Shown: one piece after another, positions 34,493 to 42,651 of the stretch | Layout of the letters: the number at the start of each line of letters is the position of its first letter | Position numbering within the stretch: position 1 is the first letter of the stretch | DNA from: an uncultured Oscillospiraceae bacterium | Lineage (GTDB): Bacteria; Bacillota; Clostridia; Oscillospirales; Oscillospiraceae | DNA length: 64,000 bases | Assembly: GCA_934552825.1 (NCBI GenBank) | Contig: CAKTEQ010000004.1 | Span: 222,595-286,594, forward strand | Reading direction: 5' to 3' | Translations under genes and position numbers: made by a program | The notes under the pieces: model-generated | What the model was told of the DNA's origin: nothing | The model's database searches: none | Seen by the model: the letters and a program-made list of their open reading frames with translations, nothing else

Positions 34493-35611
34493 CTATTTCT
34501 CTCTCTTTTTCCTCAGCGCTCCGGCGAGCCGGCGGATATCCGCGCCCGTGTTGAACGCCGAAAGACTCATGCGCACTGTCCCAGTGCCGAGTGTTCCAGC
34601 TGTTTCGTGGGCCAGAGGCGAGCAGTGCAGCCCTGCACGCACGGCTATTCCCTTTTCTCCCAGGAACGCCGCCGTGTCCTCCACATCCTCCCCGGCAGCT
34701 ATAAAGGACATGACGCCCCCCTGCTCTTCGCCGCCGTAAAAGCTCTTGATCCCAGGTATACCGTCCAATTCCCTTTTCGCCTGGGCGAGGAGCTCACGTT
34801 CATGAGCGAGTATTTTCGCCGGAGTACGCTCCAGGACGAACTTGATACCCTCTGCCAGCCCCGCAGCTCCCGGTACATTATGAGTTCCCGCCTCCAGCCG
34901 GTCCGGCAGAAATTCCGGCATGCTCTGTATTCTCGAAAGGCTCCCTGTGCCGCCGGACATAACAGGCTCTCCGCTCCGTCTGCACAGGAGCAGCCCGGTG
35001 CCCTGAGGCCCGTAAAGCCCCTTGTGCCCCGGCATAGCCACGAAGTCGGCCCCAAGGCTCTCAAAATTCACGTCAAGGCTCCCCGCACTCTGGGAGGCGT
35101 CCACGATGAAGGGAATGCCCCGCTCCCCGCAGAGCTTACCCAGCTTCTCCACCGGCATGATCCCCCCAAACACGTTGGAAACATGGGTGCATACAACGGC
35201 GTCGGCTCCCCGGGCAATAGCTTTCCTGAACCCCTCAAAGCACTTCTCACTGTCGAACGGCGCGCTCCGTACCGGCTCAACATGCGCTCCCAGCGCATGT
35301 AGCGGCCGCGTTACGCTGTTGTGCTCATAGCCGGAAACAATGACTCTGTCTCCCGGCCGCACGCAGCTTTTTATGGCTATGTTCAGAGCGTGAGTCGCGT
35401 TAAATGTCAAAACTACCTGCTCCGGTGTGGGCACGCTGAAAAGCTCGCAGGCAAGGTTGCGGCAATTAAAAACCGTCTCCGCTCCCCGCATCGCCGCAGC
35501 ATGGCCACCCCGACCGGGAGACGCGCAGGTCCTTATGGCCCGGCTCACAGCCTCAGCCACAGCCGCCGGCTTCACAAGTGTTGTGGCGCCGCTGTCAAGA
35601 TATGTCAACAA
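34493..35611 (-). CDS. Cysteine desulfurase/selenocysteine lyase-like aminotransferase class V
   Basis: A PLP enzyme of about 372 residues. The Schiff-base lysine is in MPGHKGLYGPQGTG and a conserved catalytic Cys region is GLHCSPLAHETAG. The N-terminus LTYLDSGATTLVKP is standard. The TTG at about 35611 has GAGAGG 6 bases upstream and overlaps the DUF3343 gene; TTG at 35608 is also possible. Group II desulfurases of this kind next to DUF3343 are associated with selenium or sulfur mobilisation. Substrate preference cannot be read from sequence. Confidence 0.9.
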   Translation of the reverse strand: MLTYLDSGATTLVKPAAVAEAVSRAIRTCASPGRGGHAAAMRGAETVFNCRNLACELFSVPTPEQVVLTFNATHALNIAIKSCVRPGDRVIVSGYEHNSVTRPLHALGAHVEPVRSAPFDSEKCFEGFRKAIARGADAVVCTHVSNVFGGIMPVEKLGKLCGERGIPFIVDASQSAGSLDVNFESLGADFVAMPGHKGLYGPQGTGLLLCRRSGEPVMSGGTGSLSRIQSMPEFLPDRLEAGTHNVPGAAGLAEGIKFVLERTPAKILAHERELLAQAKRELDGIPGIKSFYGGEEQGGVMSFIAAGEDVEDTAAFLGEKGIAVRAGLHCSPLAHETAGTLGTGTVRMSLSAFNTGADIRRLAGALRKKREK

Positions 35612-35855
35612 ACCGCACCTCTCTCGCACCGGTGTTATCTATCGTATATGCTCTTACAGGGTACAGGCGCTTTGCAGCCAGCATCCTCTTCGCCTGCCCG
35701 CCCTGAGTTCCGCTCACCTTGACCGCCCGGCTGCATCCGTTTGCGCTGAGCCTTGCGGGAGTATTCACGATCATGGAACGTATCTTCGCGGAAGAAAGAA
35801 CCCCCGCCCCCCGCTCCGTCTCGGTCAGAGAGCGGAAAACGAAGAGATAGTACAT
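35595..35855 (-). CDS. DUF3343 protein, putative Se/S carrier
   Basis: An 86-residue protein starting MYYLFVFRSLTE, with a Cys in SANGCSRAVKV and a Gly-Gly turn, typical of DUF3343. These small proteins are repeatedly found beside cysteine desulfurases and YedF in selenium-using Firmicutes, where they may carry persulfide or perselenide. Neither selD nor yedF is visible here, so a selenium role is open. It overlaps the desulfurase gene by about 17 bases. Confidence 0.8.
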   Translation of the reverse strand: MYYLFVFRSLTETERGAGVLSSAKIRSMIVNTPARLSANGCSRAVKVSGTQGGQAKRMLAAKRLYPVRAYTIDNTGAREVRFVDIS

Positions 35856-36092
35856 CTCCGTTCAACTCCTCTCTCCCTTATGCTATGCCGCACGGGCGCC
35901 ATGTGTGGCTTTAATAAATGATCCTCTCTTCAGCCAACCGCCGATACCGCTTGGAGTCCCAATTTCAATGAAGCTCTTTTCATTACGGCGCATAAAAAGA
36001 GAGCTGTCTCAGAATAAAAACTCCGGGACCGCCCTCTTCGCTTTTTCCGCTGCAATCCCTGTGACCCGTTCTGCGGGCCGGGATCTATCATA

Positions 36093-36533
36093 TCATTTCT
36101 TCCAGTGCTTCAGGTTCGGCACCACAGCCTCCATGTGGGCACGGACCTGTTCCGCCGGCCATTCTTCCGTCGCCATATGCTCTGCGCAGAAATCGATCAG
36201 CTGTTCCTTGCTTGTATACTTGAATTCCCCATCCGTATAGCACCACTTGCAATACTCCTCGTTGAAGGAGCCGTCCGGCTCCTTGCTCAGGCAGAGATCC
36301 TCAAGAGGCATCCCACAGCACTGGCAGACCATCTGTCTCGGAGAGCCAAGCAAAGTGTTGATAGACACACCAAAAAGCTTTGAAAGAAGCTTTAAAGTCT
36401 CCACATTAGGGGTCGTTTCTCCGTTTTCCCATCGGGAGACCGCTTGCCGCGTAACAAAAACCTTTTCCGCCAGCTCTTCCTGAGAAAGACCTCTTTTGGT
36501 CCTCAGATTATATAGAACGCCCTTCGTATCCAT
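36093..36533 (-). CDS. XRE-family regulator with C-terminal zinc-ribbon domain
   Basis: A 146-residue protein. The N-terminal helix-turn-helix (about 5-60, SQEELAEKVFVTRQAVSRWE) is joined to a putative zinc-ribbon domain with CQCCGMPL, CLSKEPDG and YCKWCYTDG. The combination is common in gut Firmicutes and of unknown function. AGGAGG lies before the ATG at 36533; the upstream in-frame codons lack a site. It is a stand-alone gene. Confidence 0.88.
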   Translation of the reverse strand: MDTKGVLYNLRTKRGLSQEELAEKVFVTRQAVSRWENGETTPNVETLKLLSKLFGVSINTLLGSPRQMVCQCCGMPLEDLCLSKEPDGSFNEEYCKWCYTDGEFKYTSKEQLIDFCAEHMATEEWPAEQVRAHMEAVVPNLKHWKK

Positions 36534-36712
36534 ATAGGCACACCTCCTGCTATAAATAGTATCATACAATTCGCTCAGGAACAAGCAACCCGCAGTTACT
36601 GTGGATCCCGATCTGTTTCCATATCATCGGACCCGGTGTTTATCAGAAAAATAAATGATGCATTCCCTCAGCCTATGTGGTACAATGCTTTTCAAAAAGG
36701 GGGTGCGCGGAA

Positions 36713-37261
36713 ATGGAGCGTAATAAAGGTGAAAGCGTCGTTATCTTTATCGCCGCGGTCGCATTCATGTGCCTTGCAGCGCCGGTTTCCGTGCCGCTGT
36801 CCTTTACCCCGCTGCCTGTCAGCCTCGGTTCCCTGGCTGTCATGATGGCTGCAATGCTCATGGGCTGGAAGCGGGGCGCCGCCGTAACGGCTATATATAT
36901 TATTCTCGGCTGCTTGGGTCTGCCCGTATTCGCCGGGTGGCTGGGCGGTTTTTCCGCCATAACCGGTGCAAACGCCGGGTATATATTCGGGTTTATACTC
37001 ACAGCTTTTATAACCGGTCTCATTGTTGACAGGCGGCAGTTTTCCCTCTGGGTATACTTTCTCGGCGGTATCGCCGGAACGTTGGTTCTCTACATTGTGG
37101 GGTGCTTCTTCCTCGCCCGCAGCATGGGCACCACCTTTTCCCACGCCGCGGTTTACGGCATAGTCCCCTTCGTACTGTTCGACCTGGTGAAAATCGCCTT
37201 TTCGTCTGTTTTGTGCTGGCTGATGCGCAGCCACATAACACTCTTCATGAAGCTTCCATAA
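36713..37261 (+). CDS. bioY: Biotin ECF transporter S component
   Basis: A 182-residue membrane protein with six helices. The BioY signatures are SVPLSFTPLPVSLGSLAVMM near the N-terminus and GGFSAITGANAGYIFGF. It binds biotin and docks to an ECF energising module encoded elsewhere. GGGGGTG lies upstream of the ATG at 36713; a TACAAT box (36681-36686) may be the -10. No biotin genes adjoin, so the cell probably imports biotin. Confidence 0.94.
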   Translation: MERNKGESVVIFIAAVAFMCLAAPVSVPLSFTPLPVSLGSLAVMMAAMLMGWKRGAAVTAIYIILGCLGLPVFAGWLGGFSAITGANAGYIFGFILTAFITGLIVDRRQFSLWVYFLGGIAGTLVLYIVGCFFLARSMGTTFSHAAVYGIVPFVLFDLVKIAFSSVLCWLMRSHITLFMKLP

Positions 37262-37269
37262 AATAAGCA

Positions 37270-37306
37270 AAGAAGCGGCTCCCTCAGTCCGGGAGCCGCT
37301 TCTTGT
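37270..37306. terminator. Bidirectional terminator between bioY and ispF
   Basis: AAGAAGCGGCTCCC (37270-37283) pairs perfectly with GGGAGCCGCTTCTT (37291-37304), between convergent genes. Confidence 0.9.
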
Positions 37307-37314
37307 TATTCTTA

Positions 37315-37782
37315 TCATTCTATGAGCGCCACCGCGTGGGCAGCTATGCCGGAACCATCCCCGGTGAAGCCGAGGTGTTCCTCCGTCGTCGCCTTTATAT
37401 TTACCCGGTCCACGCCGCAGCCAAGTGCATCGGCAATATTCGCCCGCATATTTTCAATATGCGGAGCGAGTCTCGGACGCTGGGCAATCACCGTAGCGTC
37501 AATGTTGCCCACCCTGTATCCCGAGAATTCAAGCAGCTCCGCGACTTTTTTCAGCAGCAGCAGGCTGGATATCCCCCTGTACCGCTCGTCACTGTCCGGG
37601 AAATGTCTGCCGATGTCGCCCAGCGCCGCCGCGCCCAGCAGGGCGTCCATCACGGCGTGGGTCAGCACATCCGCGTCGGAGTGCCCCAGCAGCCCTTTTT
37701 CGTACTCTATCTCCACTCCGCCCAGGATGAGCTTGCGCCCCTCTGTGAGTCTGTGAACGTCGTAACCGTGGCCTATCCTCAT
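37315..37782 (-). CDS. ispF: 2-C-methyl-D-erythritol 2,4-cyclodiphosphate synthase
   Basis: A 155-residue MEP-pathway enzyme. Metal ligands are D8 and H10 in GHGYDVHRL and the later His in [23 protein letters not shown] and the C-terminal [13 protein letters not shown] are conserved. It overlaps ispD by four bases and catalyses the step two after IspD. Confidence 0.97.
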   Translation of the reverse strand: MRIGHGYDVHRLTEGRKLILGGVEIEYEKGLLGHSDADVLTHAVMDALLGAAALGDIGRHFPDSDERYRGISSLLLLKKVAELLEFSGYRVGNIDATVIAQRPRLAPHIENMRANIADALGCGVDRVNIKATTEEHLGFTGDGSGIAAHAVALIE

Positions 37783-38510
37783 TCTTCCCGCTCCTTCAGC
37801 ACCGCTTCGGCTATGATAAGATCCAGCGGCGTCGTCACCTTTATGTTTTCCCGGCTTCCCTCAACGGCGCTCACCGTGCCGCCCATGCGCTGGACGGCTG
37901 AGCTGTCGTCCGTGATCCCGGCGCCGTCTTTGCAGGCCTTAATAAGTGCCGCCTTTATGAGATCGGCATCAAACACCTGCGGCGTCTGCACCGCGGCGGC
38001 AGTGGCTCTGTCGATACTGCCACGGACAGTTGAGGCGGAGACCACCTTCAGCGTGTCGTTGACCGGTATGACAGGTATAGCAGCGCCGGTCTGCGCCGCT
38101 CTTTTCACGCAGCGGGCGATGACCTCATCCGTCACTAGGGGCCGCGCACCGTCATGTATGGCAATGAGCTTCGTCTCCCGACTCACCGCGTTGACACCCG
38201 CGAGTGAGGACTCGAGCCGCGTATCTCCGCCTGGCACAACTTTTGATATCTTTCGTATTCCGGCGTGGGCTGCGGCTGCGCTCATCTCCTCCAGCCGGTC
38301 CGGCCGGGTGACAAGGATTATCTCGTCAATATACGCGGACGCGTCGAAGGCCCGCAGCGTATGTACTATCAGCTTTTCTCCCCCGAGCGGCGCCGTGAGC
38401 TTGTCCGTGCCGCCCATTCGGCTTGACGTGCCGGCGCCCACGATGACCGCCGCGCATCTTGGAGTTTTTCTTCTCCGCCGGGACAGAATTTTCCCGATCA
38501 TTTCTGCCAT
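37779..38510 (-). CDS. ispD: 2-C-methyl-D-erythritol 4-phosphate cytidylyltransferase
   Basis: A 243-residue CTP-dependent transferase. The nucleotide-binding start [18 protein letters not shown] and [12 protein letters not shown] are diagnostic. GGAAGG lies before the ATG at 38510; an in-frame codon at 38528 has no site. The N-terminal extension [18 protein letters not shown] is basic and slightly longer than usual. Confidence 0.96.
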   Translation of the reverse strand: MAEMIGKILSRRRRKTPRCAAVIVGAGTSSRMGGTDKLTAPLGGEKLIVHTLRAFDASAYIDEIILVTRPDRLEEMSAAAAHAGIRKISKVVPGGDTRLESSLAGVNAVSRETKLIAIHDGARPLVTDEVIARCVKRAAQTGAAIPVIPVNDTLKVVSASTVRGSIDRATAAAVQTPQVFDADLIKAALIKACKDGAGITDDSSAVQRMGGTVSAVEGSRENIKVTTPLDLIIAEAVLKEREE

Positions 38511-38525
38511 TGGACACACCTTCCT

Positions 38526-38559
38526 CAAAAAGAAACTGCCCGGCGCACCCGCCGGGCAG
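38526..38559 (-). terminator. Hairpin terminator between carD and ispD
   Basis: CTGCCCGGC (38536-38544) pairs with GCCGGGCAG (38551-38559). On the minus strand it is followed by TTTCTTTTTG. It may terminate carD or attenuate read-through into ispDF. Confidence 0.75.
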
Positions 38560-38578
38560 ACCGCTTATATTTATTCTA

Positions 38579-39058
38579 TCATTCTCCGAGAATACTGTCC
38601 ACCGTTTTCTCCACTTCGGCGTATTCCAGCCCCTGGGCCAGCACGAGTTCGGAGACAAGAATCTGCTTTGCGGAGTGGAGCATTTTGCGCTCACCTGTGG
38701 AAAGGCCCTTCTCCGCGTCCCGGGCCATAAGCCCCTTTATCACTTCCGCGACCTCCATGAGGTCTCCGCTCTTTATCTTGAGCATATTCTCACGGTAGCG
38801 CTTATTCCAGTTCGTTGTCATCTCCACCTGGATGCCGCACATATTCCTGAGAAGCTCCTCCGCCTGGTCGGATGTGATAATGTCCCGCACGCCGATATTC
38901 TCCGCCGTTGCGGTTGGTATCATAACGGTCATGCCTCCGTATGGCAGGCGCATTATGTAATACGTGCGGGTGACGCCGTTGATGCGGTCCTCCCTGATCT
39001 CATCCACAATCCCCGCCCCGTGCATGGGATGGACGATCTTATCTCCAATACTGTACAT
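38579..39058 (-). CDS. carD: CarD/CdnL-family transcription factor
   Basis: A 159-residue protein. The N-terminal RNA-polymerase-interacting domain begins MYSIGDKIVHPMHGAGIVDEI, and the C-terminal helical domain (about 65-155) contains NWNKRYRENMLKIKSGD. CarD stabilises open promoter complexes. AGGGG lies before the ATG at 39058; the longer frame to 39130 is unsupported. Its place upstream of ispD-ispF is common in Clostridia. Confidence 0.93.
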   Translation of the reverse strand: MYSIGDKIVHPMHGAGIVDEIREDRINGVTRTYYIMRLPYGGMTVMIPTATAENIGVRDIITSDQAEELLRNMCGIQVEMTTNWNKRYRENMLKIKSGDLMEVAEVIKGLMARDAEKGLSTGERKMLHSAKQILVSELVLAQGLEYAEVEKTVDSILGE

Positions 39059-39183
39059 CTCTCTTACCCCTCGTCCTGCCTGATACACTCCCCGTATCCA
39101 GACTAAATTCGACAAAATATATCTTGACATTTAACTGCTCTTATTATATATTGTTTTTTCATATTTTGCAAGCAGGATTTTTT

Positions 39184-39225
39184 GCAAAAAAGAGGGAAGG
39201 TATGAATGCCTTCCCTCTTTTTTGC
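39184..39225. terminator. Strong hairpin downstream of proS
   Basis: A 17-bp stem (39184-39200 with 39209-39225), core AGAGGGAAGG, with T-runs on both sides. Confidence 0.92.
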
Positions 39226-39239
39226 ATTTTTACATTCTT

Positions 39240-40676
39240 TTAGTATGCCACGCCCCACACTACCATATGCTTCGCGGGCTTGCCGCAGCAGGGGCAAACG
39301 TCACCGATGTGCTCCTGAACATAGGGGATGCATCGCGAGGACACGCCTGCCTCCTCCTTCATCTTCAGCTCGCACTCCAGGTCGCCGCACCACATCATCT
39401 TGACAAAGCCGCCCTTAGTGTCGACGATTTCCTTCACCTGCTCCACGCTGGTGGCGGAGAATGTGTTCTCCTCCAAGTTCTTCTTTGCCATATCATAGAG
39501 GTTGCGCTGGATGTCATCGAGCAGAGAGGACGCCTTGTCCTCCAGCTCGGTGAGGTTAACAGTGACCTTCTCGCCGTTATCGCGGCGCACCATAACGCAC
39601 TGACCGTTTTCTATATCTCTGGGTCCCATCTCAACTCTCAGAGGGATACCCTTCATCTCATACTCCGCGAACTTCCAGCCGGGGCTCTGCTCGGAGACAT
39701 CGCTTCTAACTCTGAAGCCGGCGTTAGCCAGACGGCTGCGCACGGACTCAGCAGCATCCAGGACGCCCTCCTTGTGCTGGGCAATGGGAATGACAACTAT
39801 CTGAATGGGGGCGATTTTCGGGGGCAGACGCAGACCACTGTTGTCGCCGTGGGTCATGATGATACCGCCGATAATTCTTGTGGAAAGTCCCCAGGAGGTC
39901 TGGTGGGGATAAGCCTGCTGGTTGTTCTTATCCGTGAATGACACGTCGAACGCCTTAGCAAAGCCGTCGCCGAAATAGTGGGATGTGCCGCTCTGGAGCG
40001 CCTTCTTATCGTGCATCATGCACTCGATGGTATAGGTAGCCTCGGCGCCGGAGAATTTCTCCTTATCCGTCTTCTGGCCCCTTATAACAGGCATGGCAAG
40101 GTAGTTTTCGCACAGGTCCGCGTATACCTCAAGCATGCGCTCCGTCTCAGCCTTCGCCTCCTCGGCGGTGGCGTGCATGGTGTGTCCCTCCTGCCAGAGG
40201 AACTCTCTGTGGCGCAGGAAGGGGCGGGAAGTCTTTTCCCAGCGCAGTACGCTGCACCACTGGTTATAGAGCTTGGGAAGATCACGCCAGGAGTGGATGA
40301 TATCCGCAAAGTGCTCGCAGAAAAGCGTCTCGGAGGTAGGCCGCACGCACAGGCGCTCTTCCAGCTTTTCCGTGCCGCCCATAGTCACCCAAGCGCACTC
40401 TGGCGCGAAGCCCTCGACATGGTCCTTCTCCTTCTGGAGCAGAGACTCGGGGATGAGCATAGGCATAGCCACGTTCTCGTGGCCAAGCGCCTTGAACTTC
40501 TTGTCCAGCACGCTCTGGATATTCTCCCAGAGGGCGTAGCCATATGGGCGCAGGATGAACATACCCTTCACGCTCGTATAGCCGATCATCTCCGCCTTAG
40601 TGCATACGTCCGTGTACCACTTGGCGAAGTCCACCTCCATATCGGTGATCTGCTCAACTTTCTTTTCTTTTGCCAT
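39240..40676 (-). CDS. proS: Prolyl-tRNA synthetase, archaeal/eukaryote-like (ProS3) type
   Basis: A 478-residue class II synthetase without the long editing insertion of the bacterial type. The start [42 protein letters not shown] (motif 2 region) and the C-terminal domain with CGDLECELK and [19 protein letters not shown] mark the archaeal-like form. Cys residues in the C-terminal domain may hold zinc. A good minus-strand promoter precedes it; no T-box was seen. Confidence 0.96.
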   Translation of the reverse strand: MAKEKKVEQITDMEVDFAKWYTDVCTKAEMIGYTSVKGMFILRPYGYALWENIQSVLDKKFKALGHENVAMPMLIPESLLQKEKDHVEGFAPECAWVTMGGTEKLEERLCVRPTSETLFCEHFADIIHSWRDLPKLYNQWCSVLRWEKTSRPFLRHREFLWQEGHTMHATAEEAKAETERMLEVYADLCENYLAMPVIRGQKTDKEKFSGAEATYTIECMMHDKKALQSGTSHYFGDGFAKAFDVSFTDKNNQQAYPHQTSWGLSTRIIGGIIMTHGDNSGLRLPPKIAPIQIVVIPIAQHKEGVLDAAESVRSRLANAGFRVRSDVSEQSPGWKFAEYEMKGIPLRVEMGPRDIENGQCVMVRRDNGEKVTVNLTELEDKASSLLDDIQRNLYDMAKKNLEENTFSATSVEQVKEIVDTKGGFVKMMWCGDLECELKMKEEAGVSSRCIPYVQEHIGDVCPCCGKPAKHMVVWGVAY

Positions 40677-40745
40677 GTTTTTTCTCCTTTATAGCCCGCG
40701 CCTCCTCCGGCGCCAGCAAAATACGGTCTCGCGACTAACTAACTG

Positions 40746-40774
40746 ATTTTATATAATAAGTATGCTCTTGTCAA
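40746..40774 (-). promoter_or_regulatory. Promoter of proS
   Basis: TTGACA (40774-40769), a 17-base spacer and TAAAAT (40751-40746) on the minus strand. Confidence 0.8.
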
Positions 40775-40832
40775 GCACCCGCTCCCCCCTGCGCATATAA
40801 TGCTAATGACCTATCAGTAAGAATGGAGCTTG

Positions 40833-41159
40833 ATGCTTTTGAGCGCATATACAAAGTTTTATTTCCGCCCCGGCGAGGGCGAACAGCTTGAGACCAGCAT
40901 ACGCCTGCTACCCTACAGACACAGCGCTATACTCGGCTCGGTGTGCAATGGAGAGGGCGCTCCCGTCCCCGGCGCTCTTGTGCTGCTGTTCGAAGGAAGC
41001 GAGAATTCCCACGACCTTCTCTCCCAGACCTGTACTGATGAGGATGGTCAGTTCATGTTCGGCCCCCTGGAATGCGACCGGCTGTACATGGTGAAAATCT
41101 GCAAAAACGCCGTGAAAACGCGCACACTTCAGATAAAGGCGGATACATACGAGTTCTGA
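40833..41159 (+). CDS. Small carboxypeptidase-regulatory-like (Ig-type) domain protein
   Basis: A 108-residue protein whose central part (about 34-105: ILGSVCNGEGAPVPGALVLL, DEDGQFMFGPLECDRLYMVK) is a CarboxypepD_reg/SpaA-like beta-sandwich. No signal peptide or anchor is visible, so it is probably cytoplasmic or coat-associated. GGAG lies 5 bases before the ATG at 40833; TATAAT at 40796-40801 may be the -10. It is divergent from proS and followed by ychF. Similar small proteins occur in Clostridia with no known role. Confidence 0.75.
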   Translation: MLLSAYTKFYFRPGEGEQLETSIRLLPYRHSAILGSVCNGEGAPVPGALVLLFEGSENSHDLLSQTCTDEDGQFMFGPLECDRLYMVKICKNAVKTRTLQIKADTYEF

Positions 41160-41161
41160 GC

Positions 41162-41190
41162 TTGCAATATCCGGAAAGTGATTATATAAT
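41162..41190 (+). promoter_or_regulatory. Promoter of ychF
   Basis: TTGCAA (41162-41167), a 17-base spacer and perfect TATAAT (41185-41190). Confidence 0.85.
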
Positions 41191-41229
41191 TAAAATTTAG
41201 GAAAGCTAAACCGAAAGGATATTAAAGAT

Positions 41230-42342
41230 ATGAAATTAGGAATCGTGGGTCTGCCCAACGTGGGTAAGAGCACCCTTTTCAACGCCATCACGAACGCCGG
41301 TGCGGAGAGCGCGAACTATCCGTTCTGCACCATAGAGCCCAACGTAGGCGTTGTCGCCGTTCCCGACGAGCGGCTCGACAAGCTGGCGGAGATGTATCAC
41401 CCCAAGAAGAAAACCCCCGCCGTCATTGAGTTTGTTGACATTGCGGGACTCGTGAAGGGCGCGAGCCAGGGCGCGGGGCTTGGCAACAAATTTCTCGAGA
41501 ACATCCGCCGCACCGACGCTATCGTCCACGTTGTGCGCTGCTTTGACGACGAGAATATCATGCACGTGGTCGCCGACGCGAATGTGAACGTCCCTGTGGA
41601 CCCAATCGGGGATATCGAGACTATCGACCTGGAGCTCATCATGTCCGACCTTGAGTTGGTGAACCGCCGTATAGACAAAGCCACGAAGATGGGCAAGGGT
41701 GACAAAAAGTACCTCCACGAAGCGGAGGTGTTCAAAGCGCTGGCTGAGCATCTGGACGCCGGCAGATCCGCCCGTACCTTCGAAGCTGCCAGCAAAGAGG
41801 ACGCGGAGCTCATCGCCACATCCGATCTTCTCAGTCTCAAGCCTATAATCTATGCCGCTAACATGGACGAAGAGGGCTTTGCCGACAAGGACTCGAACAA
41901 ATACTATTCCCTCGTCGCAGAGCTTGCAGCGAAAGAGGGCGCTCAGGTGCTCCCCATCTGCGCAAAGCTTGAGCAGGACATTGCCGAGCTGGACGGAGAG
42001 GACAGAGAGATGTTCCTCCAGGAGCTGGGCATCGAGAAGTCCGGACTTGACAGGCTCATCCAGTGCTCCTATACACTTCTGGGTCTTATCTCCTTTTTGA
42101 CCTATGGTGAGGACGAGTGCCGCGCCTGGACTATCAAAAACGGCACAAAGGCGCCCCAGGCGGCGGGAAAGATACACTCCGACATCGAGCGTGGCTTTAT
42201 CCGCGCGGAGACTATAAACTTCTCCGAAATGATAGCCTGCGGCTCTGTTGCCACAGCCAAGGAGAAGGGTCTGCTCCGCAGCGAGGGCAAGGAATATGTG
42301 GTAAAAGACGGAGACATGATCTATTTCCGCTTTAACGTGTGA
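41230..42342 (+). CDS. ychF: Ribosome-binding ATPase YchF
   Basis: A 370-residue Obg-family P-loop protein that prefers ATP. G1 is GLPNVGKST, the G3 region is DIAGLVKGAS, the G4 variant is NMDE, and the C-terminal TGS domain contains AWTIKNGTKAPQAAGKIHSDIERGFIRAE. It binds ribosomes and responds to stress. It is monocistronic with its own promoter; the thrS leader promoter follows 9 bases after the stop. Confidence 0.97.
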   Translation: MKLGIVGLPNVGKSTLFNAITNAGAESANYPFCTIEPNVGVVAVPDERLDKLAEMYHPKKKTPAVIEFVDIAGLVKGASQGAGLGNKFLENIRRTDAIVHVVRCFDDENIMHVVADANVNVPVDPIGDIETIDLELIMSDLELVNRRIDKATKMGKGDKKYLHEAEVFKALAEHLDAGRSARTFEAASKEDAELIATSDLLSLKPIIYAANMDEEGFADKDSNKYYSLVAELAAKEGAQVLPICAKLEQDIAELDGEDREMFLQELGIEKSGLDRLIQCSYTLLGLISFLTYGEDECRAWTIKNGTKAPQAAGKIHSDIERGFIRAETINFSEMIACGSVATAKEKGLLRSEGKEYVVKDGDMIYFRFNV

Positions 42343-42350
42343 TTTTATAT

Positions 42351-42379
42351 TTGACAGTGGAAGCAGAGAGTGATATATT
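42351..42379 (+). promoter_or_regulatory. Promoter of the thrS T-box transcript
   Basis: TTGACA (42351-42356), a 17-base spacer and TATATT (42374-42379). Confidence 0.85.
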
Positions 42380-42385
42380 AGCCCT

Positions 42386-42618
42386 GTTAAAATAGCTTTG
42401 AAGGGGACGATTCCCCCGTTATCCCGCGCAGAGAGGGGCGCCATTGGCTGCAAGCGCCTTCGGGAAAGGGAGATATCCACCGCCCCGGAGCAGCCTGCGA
42501 TGAGCAGGACGGGCGCCGCCCGTTACAGCGGAGCAAAGCGGCGGTCGCTGACCGCAAGCAGGGTGGAACCGTGCGTAATTTCCGCACCCCTGACGATCAT
42601 GTCAGGGGTGCGTTTTTT
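42386..42618 (+). promoter_or_regulatory. T-box riboswitch upstream of thrS
   Basis: The leader shows AGAGAG near the 5' stem (about 42430), the hallmark T-box segment AGGGTGGAACCGTGCG (42560-42575) that pairs with the uncharged tRNA end, and a terminator (CGCACCCCTGAC 42583-42594 with GTCAGGGGTGCG 42601-42612, then six T). An ACC triplet at 42479-42481 is a possible Thr specifier, but I did not fold stem I rigorously. Uncharged tRNA-Thr should favour the antiterminator and thrS expression. Confidence 0.92.
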
Positions 42619-42651
42619 ATCCCCGAATACAACACAGGAGGATTTTTCAAA

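Noticed and set aside
37303..38730. Open frame of 475 codons antisense to ispF and ispD
   Set aside because: Both enzymes have complete motifs on the minus strand; the plus-strand frame has Ser/Pro-rich shadow content.
40677..40830. Possible T-box before proS
   Set aside because: No GGTGG-type T-box segment or terminator was found between the promoter and the proS start.
41236..42480. Open frame of 414 codons antisense to ychF
   Set aside because: It is a shadow of a highly conserved GTPase gene and also runs into the T-box leader.
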